Shown: positions 36,007 to 48,292 of the stretch, one piece after another
Layout of the letters: every line of letters starts with the position of its first letter
How positions within the stretch are numbered: the stretch's first letter is position 1
NCBI GenBank assembly: GCA_963995525.1
Contig: OZ023218.1
Location: 50,853,041-50,917,040, forward strand
Direction of reading: 5' to 3'
Length of the DNA: 64,000 nucleotides
From: Escarpia spicata
Lineage: Eukaryota > Annelida > Polychaeta > Sabellida > Siboglinidae
Made by a program: the position numbers and the translations under genes
The notes under the pieces: generated by a model
Database searches by the model: none
What the model saw: only the letters and a program-made list of their open reading frames with translations
Told to the model about the DNA's origin: nothing

Positions 36007-36148
36007 CCTGACAGTCACTGACCTATTAGCCACTCTCACAGTCATCATTTCCCTGTGATAAAGTGTCCTGTCAGCTATGGTACTGCTAGCCAGTCCTGCC
36101 AGCTGTAGTCAGGGCTGGACTGAGGGCTTGAGAGGATGAAGTGCCTAC

Positions 36149-36286
36149 CTTTGTGTCATGGATGGTCATGGGGGGCTGTTTGATCACTTGCTTGATGGTC
36201 TGTATGAGTGTGTCCATTGGCAACACCTTGATGGCACTGACCAACTCCACTAGCAACAACTGGTCGTCCCCGGCAATCGAAACCAC
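36149..36286 (-). CDS. DOP1: DOP1 exon 13
   Basis: 46 codons: VVSIAGDDQLLLVELVSAIK, VLPMDTLIQTIKQVIKQPPM, TIHDTK. Matches vertebrate EEQLLLVELVRSISVM and TVIQTVKEVLKQPP. The acceptor is TGTGCAG. The donor GTAGGC follows AAAG. Phase 0 on both sides. Confidence 0.96.
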
Positions 36287-36518
36287 CTGCACAGGGCACA
36301 AACAAACAGCCAATGGTACCATGGCAACGAGGTGGTCATCTTGGTATACATATTTTTATTTATTAGGTGTTTTAATCAGCATTTAAGTTTATACTAACTA
36401 ATATTTTTAAACTATATAAATAAGTTATGCAATTTTATGTAAAGATATATAAATTTATGTTATTATATGATGATGGTTATTATTACTGTGGCACAACAGG
36501 GCAAGATCTGCGTTAAAC

Positions 36519-39500
36519 ATATCTTAGAATGCGTCCTATGATGAACTGTGTTAATTGTACTATAACAACAGGAGCACTGTCTGTTCATATCTTAGAATGC
36601 GTCCTATGATGAACTGTGTTAATTGTATTATAACAACAGGAGCACTGCCTGTTGATATCTTAGAATGTGTCCTATGATGAACTGTGTTAATTGTTTTATA
36701 ACAACAGGAGCACTGTCTGTTCATATCTTAGATTGCGTCTTATGATGAACTGTGTTAATTGTACTATAACAACAGGAGCACTGTCTGTTCATATCTTAGA
36801 ATGCGTCCTATGATGAACTGTGTTAATTGTATTATAACAACAGGAGCACTGCCTGTTGATATCTTAGAATGCGTCGTATGATGAACTGTGTTAATTGTAT
36901 TATAACAACAGGAGCACTGTCTGTTGATATCTTAGAATGCGTCCTATGATGAACTGTGTTAATTGTACTATAACAACAGGAGCACTGTCTGTTCATATCT
37001 TAGAATGCGTCCTATGATGAACTGTGTTAATTGTATTATAACAACAGGAGCACTGTCTGTTGATATCTTAGAATGCGTCCTATGATGAACTGTGTTAATT
37101 GTTTTATAACAACAGGAGCACTGTCTGTTGATATCTTAGAATGCATCCTATCATGAACTGTGTTAATTGTGCTATAACAACAGGAGCACTGTCTGTTGAT
37201 ATCTTAGAATGCGTCCTATCATGAACTGTTTTAATTGTGCTATAACAACAGGAGCACTGTCTGTTGATATCTTAGAATGCGTCCTATGATGAACTGTGTT
37301 AATTGTATTATAACAACAGGAGCACTGTCTGTTCATATCTTAGAATGCGTCCTATCATGAACTTTGTTAATTGTGTTATAACAACAGGAGGACTGTCTGT
37401 TCACATCTTAGAATGCGTCCTATGATGAACTGTGTTAATTGTACTATAACAACAGGAGCGCTGTCTGTTCATATCTTAGAATGCGTCCTATCATGAACTG
37501 TGTTAATTGTGCTATAACAACAGGAGCACTGTCTGTTGATATCTTAGAATGCGTCCTATGATGAACTGTGTTAATTGTATTATAACAACAGGAGCACTGT
37601 CTGTTGATATCTTAGAATGCGTCCTATGATGAACTGTGTTAATTGTGCTATAACAACAGGAGCACTGTCTGTTCACATCTTAGAATGCGTCCTATGATGA
37701 ACTGTGTTAATTGTGCTATAACAACAGGAGCACTGTCTGTTCACATCTTAGAATGCGTCCTATGATGAACTGTGTTAATTGTACTATAACAACAGGAGCA
37801 CTGTCTGTTGATATCTTAGAATGCATCCTATGATGAACTGTGTTAATTGTATTATAACAGGAGCACTGTCTGTTCATATCTTAGAATGCGTCCTATGATG
37901 AACTGTGTTAATTGTATTATAACAACAGAAGCACTGTCTGTTTATAACTTAGAATGCGTCCTATGATGAACTGTGTTAATTGTATTATAACAACAGGAGC
38001 ATTGTCTGTTCACATCTTAGAATGCGTCCTATGATGAACTGTGTTAATTGTGCTATAACAACAGGAGCACTGTCTGTTCATATCTTAGAATGTGTCCTAT
38101 TATGAACTGTGTTAATTGTATTATAACAACAGGAGCACTGTCTGTTGATATCTTAGAATGCGTCCTATCATGAACTGTGTTAATTGTATTATAACAACAG
38201 GAGCACTGTCTGTTGATATCTTAGAATGCGTCCTATGATGAACTGTGTTAATTGTATTATAACAACAGGAGCACTGTCTGTTGATATCTTAGAATGCGTC
38301 CTAAGATGAACTGTGTTAATTGTATTATAACAATAGGAGCACTGTCTGTTCATATCTTAGATTGCGTCTTATGATGAACTGTGTTAATTGTATTATAACA
38401 ACAGGAGCACTGTCTGTTGATATCTTAGAATGCCTCCTATGATGAACTGTGTTAATTGTATTATAACAACAGGAGCACTGTCTGTTCATATCTTAGAATG
38501 CGTCCTATGATGAACTGTGTTAATTGTATTATAACAACAGGAGCACTGTCTGTTCATATCTTAGAATGCATCCTATCATGAACTGTGTTAATTGTATTAT
38601 AACAACAGGAGCACTGTCTGTTCATATCTTAGATTGCGTCCTATCATGAACTGTGTTAATTGTGCTATAACAACAGGAGCACTGTCTGTTGATATCTTAG
38701 AATGCGTCCTATGATGAACTGTGTTAATTGTATTATAACAACAGGAGCACTGTCTGTTGATATCTTAGATTGCGTCCTATCATGAACTGTGTTAACTGTG
38801 CTATAACAACAGGAGCACTGTCTGTTGATATCTTAGAATGCGTCCTATGATGAACTGTGTTAATTGTATTATAACACCAGGAGCACTGTCTGTTCATATG
38901 TTAGAATGCGTCCTATGATGAACTGTGTTAATTGTATTATAACACCAGGAGCACTGTCTGTTCATATCTTAGAGAATGCGTCCTATGATGAACTGTGTTA
39001 ATTGTATTATAACAACAGGAGCACTGTCTGTTCACATCTTAGAATGCGTCCTATGATGAACTGTGTTAATTGTATTATAACAACAGGAGCACTGTCTGTT
39101 CATATCTTAGAATGCGTCCTATGATGAACCGTGTTAATTGTATTATAACAACAGGAGCACTGTCTGTTCATATCTTAGAATGCGTCCTATGATGAACTGT
39201 GTTAATTGTATTATAACAACAGGAGCACTGTCTGTTGATATCTTAGAATGCGTCCTATGATGAACTGTGTTAATTGTATTATAACAACAGGAGCACTGTC
39301 TGTTCATATCTTAGAATGCGTCCTATGATGAACTGTGTTAATTGTATTATAACAACAGGAGCACTGTCTGTTGATATCTTAGAATGCGTCCTATGATGAA
39401 CTGTGTTAATTGTATTATAACAACAGGAGCACTGTCTGTTGATATCTTAGATTGCGTCGTATCATGAACTGTGTTAATTGTATTATAACAACAGGAGCAC

Positions 39501-39857
39501 TGTCTGTTGATATCTTAGAATGCGTCCTATCATGAACTGTGTTAATTGTATTATAACAACAGGAGCACTGTCTGTTCATATCTTAGAATGCATCCTATCA
39601 TGAACTGTGTTAATTGTATTATAACAACAGGAGCACTGTCTGTTGATATCTTAGAATGCGTCCTATGATGAACTGTGTTAATTGTATTATAACAACAGGA
39701 GCACTGTCTGTTCATATCTTAGAATGCATCCTATGATAACCTGTGTTAATTGTACTATACCAACAGGAGCACTGTCTGTTTATATCTTAGAATGCATCCT
39801 ATCATGAACTGTGTTAATTGTATTATAATAACATGAGCTCTTTCTGTTCATACCTTC
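36519..39857. repeat. 68-bp minisatellite, about 49 copies (3.3 kb)
   Basis: Unit atatcttagaatgcgtccta, tgatgaactgtgttaattgt, attataacaacaggagcact, gtctgttg. Variants are ttgatatc/ttcatatc, tatgatg/tatcatg and gtatta/gtgcta/gtacta. It fills nearly all of the intron between exons 12 and 13, with about 220-230 bp free on each side. Confidence 0.97.
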
Positions 39858-40076
39858 TTCGTTAAATGTTTCAGATGCCTAAATAATACACACTCTTACA
39901 GTGTGGTTTGTTCTACCTGTCAGTAATAAAGCCTACTGTAAATGCTGTAGAATTTGTTCCTGAGTTATTACAAATGTACCTGTTTGCACAGTAACAGTCT
40001 CTCTCTGATGTGGGGACCTAAAACTACCACACACCACACATCTGGCTGAACTGTTGACCAGAGAAGCAAACCGTAC

Positions 40077-40202
40077 CTTCTTGACATTGACGGAGCCACA
40101 TTTGCGCCAGTCGTTCCAGATGACAGCGATGGCTGCGAGGAGGTTGACGGGGTGATGGCGAGACACGGGACTGAGGAACTCCAGGATGTACTGACGCACG
40201 GT
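40077..40202 (-). CDS. DOP1: DOP1 exon 12
   Basis: 42 codons, TVRQYILEFLSPVSRHHPVN, LLAAIAVIWNDWRKCGSVNV, KK. Matches vertebrate LRQQILELLGPIS and FMAAIAFVWNERR. The acceptor is TATACAG. The donor is GTACGG. Phase 0 on both sides, joining GAPK of exon 11 to TVRQ. Confidence 0.95.
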
Positions 40203-40380
40203 CTGTATAAAGTACAGTAGAGATAAGAGGAAGAAGAATTTTTTTTTGTTTCACCTCAAATACATTATTAAGTTATGTTATATCGGTTTTGATATGAACA
40301 AATAGGCACTCTGTGTAATGCACTTCCTGTTACCATCAAGTTCGCAAGAACAGTATAATTCTTATAGAAGTAACTGCTTT

Positions 40381-40972
40381 TTGGTACACTCATTCTCCTA
40401 CTGACCTTTAGTGTACCCCATTGCCCTACTGACCTTTGGTCCACCCCTTGCCCTACTGACCTTTGGTGCACCCCTTGCCCTACTGACCTATACTACACCC
40501 CCTTGCCCTACTGACCTTTGGTACACCCCTTGCCCTACTGAACTTTACTACACCCCCTTGCCCAACTGACCTTTGGTCCACCCCTTGCCCTACTGACCTT
40601 TGGTACATCCTCTTGCCCTACTGACCTTTGGTCCACCCCCTTGCCTTAATGACCTTTACTATACCCCCTTGCCCTACTGACCTTTGGTACACCCCATGTC
40701 CTACTGACCTTTGGTGCACCCCTTAAACTACTGACCTTTGGTCCACCCCTTGTCCTACTGACCTTTACTACACCCCCTTGCCCTACTGACCTTTGGTCAA
40801 CCCCTTTGCCCTACTGACCTTTGGTCCACCCCTTGCCCTTGTCCTACTGACCTTTGGTCCACCCCTTGTCCTACTGACCTTTGGTCCACCCCTTGTCCTA
40901 CTGACCTTTGGTCCACCCCTTGTCCTACTGACCTTTGGTCCACCCCTTGTCCTACTGACCTTTGGTGCGCCC
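40381..40972. repeat. 27-bp donor-spanning minisatellite at exon 11
   Basis: About 22 copies of a 27-bp unit. On the transcript strand it is GGTGGACCAAAG (compare the exon end GGGCGCACCAAAG) followed by GTCAGTAGGACAAGG. The first copy is the exon 11 end itself. The six or so copies nearest the exon are almost identical. Copies towards 40.4 kb are more diverged (acttta, acatcc, ccttaat). The unit is nine codons; the exon frame remains open to 40783. Confidence 0.96.
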
Positions 40973-41154
40973 ATCCTCCAGCAGGAGTCCTTCCTGTTTC
41001 TGTTGGTGGCGCTGCAGCGACTCTCGGAGTGACCGACCACCTTCCACAGCTGGGCGAGACTGCTGATGATGCGCGGCAGGAAGCCAAGCATGCGTTTTCT
41101 TGCCTCCACCACAGGAGACACAGTCCCAGCTGTCTCCTTCACGGGGCTGGGCTC
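40960..41154 (-). CDS. DOP1: DOP1 exon 11
   Basis: 65 codons from EPSPVKETAGTVSPVVEARK through RMLGFLPRIISSLAQLWKVV to CWRMGAPK. The vertebrate counterpart has FEARSGILSILHMIMSSVTL and LW, then LGATKNLRQQ across the next junction. The acceptor is ACGCAG. The donor GTCAGT is at 40954-40959. The end given is the first of about 22 equivalent donors. Confidence 0.93.
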
Positions 41155-42246
41155 CTGCGTACAAACACAGGATGGTTTTATACATAAACATACAATGGCA
41201 CCAGGAGATCATTACTTTCACTACTCAGTTTTGAGCTGATAAGGAAAATTCATCACTAAACAGAATCAGTTGCTAAATTTAAGGAACTATTTCCAAATAC
41301 AAAGCCGCCGCTGTATCACAGTGGACACTATTTCTGTGACACAGGTAAAAAACGTTTCCCGGTGGCGCACCCTGGTGTTGACAGTTTTCAGAAGACAAAG
41401 TCACTGTTAAATAGCCACATTGGACTTATGAGCTTGTAATGATGTCAGTGAGTTGGTCCTCAGCACACAGGTGACAAAGTAGCTAGATCACAGACGACAC
41501 ATTCAGTTGTCAATAGGTCCTCATTATTATCACACACATCAAACTTGGGTGGTTTTCGCACATTTGCTGCATATCAAAAGTGAACCTGTTAACCAAGACT
41601 TAAAGACAAATAAAAGGAGAGAGAAAGAGAGGATGGCCACTGAAGAGGTGGACGGAACAGATCTGAATTGCTCTGGACTTAGCAGTTAGTGGTAGGTGCA
41701 GTAGAGTGTAGGTTGAAGGACAGCATGACCTCACCTGTGTGTTCAAGCCAAGTATGTCATGACAATGATGACATTACTGTCTTACGTTCACAACTAAATT
41801 GTAAAATGTATATTTTAAGTAAGAAATGTTAATTGTGGTCAGAGACCAGTTTCAATATGTGTTGAGTAAGATGAGAAAAATAGAACGAGAGGATTCAAAG
41901 TAATGTCAACGAAGGAATAACGTAAACTAGAAGTACTCATTCACACAGAAGACAATAACTGAAAGGAATAAAATACAAAATACTGACTGTGTCAATGCTT
42001 TTCACAAATATCTAAGAAGGGATTTATATATAGAGCAATACAATTTCCGTGCTTATTAAATGCAATTTAGAGGGCATTTCGACATATTTATTCTAGTCTT
42101 GGGAACATGATATTAATCAACATATAAAAAACAAGTACCAGACAGCCTAACAATCCAGGGCTATATAATTTTACTTCAGCTGATCAACAAGTTTTTACTT
42201 TTGGATTAATCTTGTTTTTTGCCAGAAACTCGACAGAATGACTCAC
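41155..42246 (-). other. DOP1 intron 10
   Basis: About 1.1 kb of unique AT-rich sequence; no gene or array seen. Confidence 0.5.
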
Positions 42247-42463
42247 GCGGCTGCCGGTAGAGGGCGTAAAGACATGCAGTAGGTTGGTGAGCAGGTTGGT
42301 GGCCGTGTCATTGACCAGGTTGTTGGTGACGGCAGCCAGAGACTGACCCAAGGACACCTCCTGCTGACCACTGTCCAACAGGCAGTAATGACACAGACTG
42401 GTCATCTCTTCCAACAGGCTGATCACATGATCAGGTGGCACTTGCTCTAGCTGACCATTCGAA
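42247..42463 (-). CDS. DOP1: DOP1 exon 10
   Basis: SNGQLEQVPPDHVISLLEEM, TSLCHYCLLDSGQQEVSLGQ, then TNLLHVFTPSTGSR. Matches vertebrate IPPDMILTLLEGITAIIHYC and LLD. The acceptor is TTTCACTTTCAG. The first T completes a serine with AG from exon 9. The donor is GTGAGT, phase 0. Confidence 0.95.
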
Positions 42464-42985
42464 CTGAAAGTGAAAGTGGGAGTTGTAACAAGATTGTCAT
42501 AGTGAAACCAGTTGGCATCTTCTACTATACCGCATCTCATTTCATGGAAATAGCAATGGTTAGTATAGTTAAAATAATAATCATATCCTTTTCTGCATTG
42601 CATAATTGTTATGGGTGGAACTGGGAATGTTTAAAATACTGTACCATAATTGTAATATTGTTGCAACATTACAGGGGCAATTATTTTGATCTACATCAAT
42701 TACATACATATTTTAAAATATAATTACAGTTTCTATATAGTGTAATCAGTTAACTTTGATTACATGTACAACTTGAACTTTAATAAATAAATTATAAATC
42801 AAAGTTCTTTGATGTGCCAATATCTATATATATAAAACATTATATACAAGTAACAAAGTTTATCATTAAACCAACAAAAATAAAATTATTATATGTATAA
42901 TAAAAAATATTTATAATCCTCAGAATTTTTTTTATAAATCCACAGAAAGACATTTATATGAAACAAACTCTTGAATGACACAAAC
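42464..42985 (-). other. DOP1 intron 9
   Basis: About 520 bp, very AT-rich, nothing recognised. Confidence 0.5.
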
Positions 42986-43371
42986 CTGACACATGACTCC
43001 ACTGCCTCATACCGCTGGGCCAGCTGCTCAATGTTGTGACACAGCTGTCCGACAACGGTCGTCACGACGACGCTCAGTGCCCTGCCCATATATGGCATGA
43101 CAGAGGTAACCATGGCGATCCAGTGCTGGTGAACATAGCAGAGATGTTGTTGTCTGAGAGCACTGAGGACAGCTGACAACAGCATGCCCTGACAGATGAC
43201 AGGCATGGCGGGCTGGTACTGTACGGAGGTGAGACTCGGCTGGAAGTTGACCCTCACCTTCTCCCAGCCTGGTGGCAGGGGGAAGGCGACTGGGTGGTCA
43301 GCATCAGACTTCGCCCGTCGAATCTGCTCCTCCAGGATGATGACAACACGCACCAGCTTCAGCAGATGCGC
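42986..43371 (-). CDS. DOP1: DOP1 exon 9
   Basis: 128 full codons. AHLLKLVRVVIILEEQIRRA, then FQPSLTSVQYQPAMPVICQG, HQHWIAMVTSVMPYMGRALS and QLCHNIEQLAQRYEAVES. Matches vertebrate QLLKVLQRLIVLEHRV, TSLQYLHAQPITCQGMFLCA and HPQWIGLITSTLPYMGKVL. The acceptor is CTTTACAG. The donor is GTTTGT, phase 2. Confidence 0.96.
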
Positions 43372-43542
43372 CTGTAAAGCAGTGATTTAATTCAACTATT
43401 ACACGTAAAGGTATGTTTTTATACAGTGCGGTATCCAGGGCTTAGAACTGCATAACCCTTTAGACCTCAGGTGGTAACAAATCTAACGTGTTTTCACATC
43501 TAGATGGTGCCACTGGACAATGTAGTGTTACTGGGTTATTTT

Positions 43543-44026
43543 GGGCTGGGTTCGGCTGACTTGGAGTGTCAGACTACGGGCGGGTTCAGCTGACTTGGAG
43601 TGTCAGTCTACGAGTGGATTTGACTGACTTGGAGTGTCAGTCTACAGGCAGGTTCAGCTGACTTGGAGTGTCAGTCTACGGGCAGGTTCGGCTGACTTGG
43701 AGTGTCAGTCTATGGACGGATTTGACTGACTTGGAGTGTCAGTCTACAGGCGGGTTCAGCTGACTTGGAGTGTCAGTCTATGGGCGGGTTCAGCTGACTT
43801 GGAGTGTTGATCTGTGAGTGGGTTTGACGGACTTGGAGTGTCAGTCTATGGCCGGGTTTGATTGACTGGGAGTGTCAGTCTGTGAAGGGGTTTGACTGAC
43901 TTGGAGTGTCAATCTGTGAGTTGGTTTGACTGACTTGGAGTGTCAGTCTGTGGGTGGGTTTGACTGACTTGGAGTGGCAGTCTGTGAGTGGGTTTGACTG
44001 ACTTGGAGTGTCAGTCTACGGGTGGA
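43543..44026. repeat. 34-bp minisatellite in DOP1 intron 8
   Basis: About 14 diverged copies of a 34-bp unit (gggttcagctgacttggagt, gtcagtctacgggc). Copies differ more than in most arrays here, suggesting an older array. Not derived from the flanking exons 8 or 9. Confidence 0.93.
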
Positions 44027-44274
44027 GTTTCTAAAGGGTAAGACTTTACATTTTAATCCTTGGCAGATTAAATTTTGTACACAAATATCCATCACTGTCT
44101 ATTGCCAGGTATTCTTTCATACATCTGAGTGAACTGGAGCAATGTAGAGTGAACGAACTTGGAGAGACAATTGCGCAGGATCAATGACGGAGAGAAAAAC
44201 AAACAAAACCAAGGACCGGCTTCAAGACCAGCCTCGCCCCTGACAGCAGTAAAAAAAATGAAAGCACCACTCAC

Positions 44275-45733
44275 CTGGAAGACTTCGCTGGTGTCCGCGC
44301 TGTCCTCGTTGAAACTGACAATGACGTCTGTGAAGTGACTGTGACCCCCTGCAGGGTTCACCTTCTGCCGGGCATTGTGAACACTCGCTAGGAGGCAGTG
44401 CAGTAATGCCTTCTGCACCTTGCACCGCACCAGCAGGTCACTGATGTAGGTGGCGAACCCCTTGCCGCTGTTCCTCGTCAGACTGGCGAGCTCTGAGAGC
44501 AGCAGTGTGAGGACCTCGCAACTCAGGATCTGTACTTGTTTGTTGGCCTCCAGTTCCGCAGAGGTCAACTTACTGCTCATCAGATTGGGGTAGTAACTGC
44601 GCACAAAGTACAGACAGATGGAAATGAGGATCTCAACGTACATGTTGCTATGGTAACTGCTAAGGGAGGCATCATTGGTGATCTCGCCGAAGAAGTTCTT
44701 GCCGAAGACTGATCGACGGTGTTGAATGAGTAGTTTATGCAATTCCTCCAGGTGCTGGCTGTGAGTGTTACACACGCTGGTTGTCGCCATCGCACACACG
44801 AGTTTGGGCGACGCAGCCAGCATCGACTTGAACGTGGAGAGCGCATACAGGGTTCTGTGGGCATCGTACTTCTGTGAGTATAGCAGGATGTGCGTGTGTA
44901 AAGGGTGGACTTGCGACGGCCACGGTTCCGATTCCGTCCCCGACTGCATGTCAGTGTCGCCATCTGGTGTGTCGGCACCGGTGAACAGATCGTCGACGAC
45001 TACGGAGTTGTTGTAGTCCTTCGAAGGCATGCCCAGTAGACTCTCCTTTATGTCATCCATGGCGTCATCCGTCTGGTCAATGGTGACACTGGTCCTGCTG
45101 CTGACGCTGCTCGAGTCATCGTATGTTGACTCAGTGTCATTATCGACGTCATCCGCTGTCTCAAAGATGCTGTCTATCACCTCCTGTAGGATGCTGTCTA
45201 CTACATCCTCTGCCGTCTCTGTTGTGTCTTCCGTTGCCTCTGCTGCATTATCAACCTCATCCCCTCCTTCATCCTCCTCATCGAAGAAGATTCCTTCCTT
45301 GCGACACGTCTCTGCATCGAGTCTCCGTGCGTTATGTATATCCTTCAACATCCCTGGGGATGGGGGTGTACACCCCTCGATACTCACCCTGTCTACGGGT
45401 GACTCCCCCATAATGAATGGATTCACCCGTACATTTAAGTCATGCGGGTTGACCTTGTCGAAGTGGAACTCCATGTCCGTGAGGGTGCGGGCCGTGTGAG
45501 TCGCTAGGTGGCCGTCTGTCACTGACATCACGGCAAACGTAGTGTGCAGTCTGTCGGGGCGTTTAGAGAGGGAGGGGTGGTGACTGCCATTGCTCACATG
45601 GTACATCACGTTACCCCCCTCGCTACTGATGGCGTAAATCTTTGCTTCAGCAGAATCGGCGACATCATTTAGAGAGCCGACTGAGAGCCGTACTCGCTTT
45701 GGCTGGTGAATGTTCACATGCTGAATGGAAATC
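44275..45733 (-). CDS. DOP1: DOP1 exon 8 (large central exon)
   Basis: 486 full codons. It starts ISIQHVNIHQPKRV, joining exon 7 HPDTAR to match vertebrate HPKTQRVSVQRV. A lineage-variable acidic and serine-rich middle (DEEDEGGDE, many D/E/T) follows. Then comes the conserved block HPLHTHILLYSQKYDAHRTL, YALSTFKSMLAASP, GKNFFGEI, SNMYVEILISICLYFVRSYY, KGFATYISDLLVRCKVQKAL, LHCLLASV. Vertebrate DOP1 has SMYIEILISLCLYYMRSHYP and ISDMLSKCKVQKVILHCLLS here. The acceptor is TTTTCAG. The donor is GTGAGT after TTCCAG, phase 0. The exon is much longer than its neighbours. Confidence 0.97.
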
Positions 45734-45898
45734 CTGAAAATAATCAGAACAAATATTTTATATAGATTTGTTGCAATTTAGGAAAAATCATAATAAAGTA
45801 CATATTGTCTTGTGTTAGTCATACTACTAAAAAATTGAATGATGACCTCAGAGCGGAAAAAAGACAAATAGTTTTGATGCAGGTTTCTGTCCAATCCT

Positions 45899-47737
45899 GG
45901 CCTATTAGGTATATCTCATTGCCTAACAGATGGCGACACACAGGCAGAATAAGAACATTATCTTAAGGCCTATTATGTATATCTCATTGCCTAACAGAAG
46001 GAGACACACAGGCAGAATAAGAACATTATCTAAAGGCCTATTAGGTACATCTCATTGCTTAACAGATGACGACACACAGGCAGAATAAGAAAACTATCTA
46101 AAGGCCTATTAGGTACATCTCATTGCCTAACAGATGGAGACACACAGGCAGAATAAGAACACTATCTAAAGGGCTATTAGGTACATCTCATTGCTTAACA
46201 GATGGAGACACACAGGCAGAATAAGAACATTATCTAAAGGCCTATTAGGTACATCTCATTGCCTAACAGATGGCGACACACATGCAGAATAAGAACACTA
46301 TCTAAAGGCCTATTAGGTATATCTCATTGCCTAACAGATGGAGACACACAGGCAGAATAAGAACATTATCTAAAGGCCTATTAGGTACATCTCATTGCCT
46401 AACAGATGGAGACACACAGGCAGAATAAGAACACTATCTAAAGGGCTATTAGGTACATCTCATTGCTTAACAGATGGAGACACACAGGCAGAATAAGAAC
46501 ATTATCTAAAGGCCTATTAGGTACATCTCATTGCCTAACAGTTGACGACACACAGGCAGAATAAGAACACTATCTAAAGGGCTATTAGGTACATCTCATT
46601 GCCTAACAGATGACGACACACAGGCAGAATAAGAAAACTATCTAAAGGCCTATTAGGTACATCTCATCGCCTAACAGATGGCGACACACATGCAGAATAA
46701 GAACACTATCTAAAGGCCTATTAGGTATATCTCATTGCCTAACAGATGGAGACACACAGGCAGAATAAGAACATTATCTAAAGGCCTATTAGGTACATCT
46801 CATTGCCTAACAGATGGAGACACACAGGCAGAATAAGAACACTATCTAAAGGGCTATTAGGTACATCTCATTGCCTAACAGATGGAGACACACAGGCAGA
46901 ATAAGAACATTATCTAAAGGCCTATTAGGTACATCTCATTGCCTAACAGTTGACGACACACAGGCAGAATAAGAACACTATCTAAAGGGCTATTAGGTAC
47001 ATCTCATTGCCTAACAGATGGCGACACACATGCAGAATAAGAACACTATCTAAAGGCCTATTAGGTATATCTCATTGCCTAACAGATGGAGACACACAGG
47101 CAGAATAAGAACATTATCTAAAAGCCTATTAGGTACATCTCATTGCCTAACAGATGGAGACACACAGGCAGAATAAGAACATTATCTAAAGGCCTATTAG
47201 GTACATCTCATTGCCTAACAGTTGACGACACACAGGCAGAATAAGAACACTATCTAAAGGGCTATTAGGTATATCTCATTGCCTAACAGATGGCGACACA
47301 CATGCAGAATAAGAACACTATCTAAAGGCCTATTAGGTATATCTCATTGCCTAACAGATGGAGACACACAGGCAGAATAAGAACATTATCTAAAGGCATA
47401 TTAGGTACATCTCAATGCCTAACAGATGACGACACACAGGCAGAATGAGAACATTATCTAAAGGCCTATTAGGTACATCTCATTGCCTAACAGATGGAGA
47501 CACACAGGCAGAATAAGAACACTATCTAAAGGCCTATTAGGTACATCTCAATGCCTAACAGATGGCGACACATAGGCAGAATAAGAACACTATCTAAAGG
47601 CCTATTAAGTACATCTCTTTGCCTAACAGATGACGAAACACAGGCACAATAAGAACACTATCTAAAGACCTATTAGGTATATCGCATTGCCTAACAGATG
47701 GCGACACACAGACAGAATAAGAACACTACGTAATGGC
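45899..47737. repeat. 68-bp minisatellite, 27 copies
   Basis: Unit ggcctattaggtacatctca, ttgcctaacagatggagaca, cacaggcagaataagaacat, tatctaaa. Variants are gatggaga/gatggcga/gatgacga/gttgacga and cattat/cactat. These recur in a repeated order, a sign of multi-unit duplications. It lies 165 bp upstream of the exon 8 acceptor on the transcript. Confidence 0.97.
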
Positions 47738-48292
47738 TAATTCACTAAAAAAAACCTGATCCAGCTTTATCTCGTTTTATATTGACTTAAAAAATACAAA
47801 TTTAAACCCATAGAAACACAATTTTCATTCACGTTCTATCCATGATGTGGGTTTCATACTAATGGAAAACATATAATTGCTCATTCATGTATCTAATGAA
47901 GAACATCACGCTAGAATTCAGCCAATATTTACAGGTCATGATTATGGATAAAAATCAGGACACATTTTTATCAGATACTAATTGAGCTACCCCACTTTGA
48001 TTACTAGAAAACACATTATTAATATTTTCTAGTTAAAGCTGCCTCTCGATCAAAGAGACATTATGATGCCCATGAATAGCAACAATGATACTATGTAATG
48101 TCAAACTACAAGTTAGCACGACCTCACCGCAACTAGCCACAATATCCCAACCCATCGGGCTCCCCAGGATAAATGATCAATCTTGGAACCGCCCTACTGG
48201 GATCACTAACATGCCTACAAAAATTCAGTCCTATAGATGTGAAACTGCATAGATGACAGAGACCCACACTTTGTTTTATAACAGATTTGTGT
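47738..48292 (-). other. Spacer between two arrays in DOP1 intron 7
   Basis: About 550 bp unique AT-rich DNA; nothing recognised. Confidence 0.45.

Noticed and set aside
32359..36021. 1,220-codon plus-strand open frame (TAVLDYTPASHHLLS repeats)
   Set aside because: A 54-bp minisatellite with period divisible by three. No start context, no flanking gene structure, and it lies antisense within a DOP1 intron.
44222..45499. Several plus- and minus-strand ORFs overlapping 44.2-45.5 kb
   Set aside because: Shadow frames of the large conserved DOP1 exon 8.
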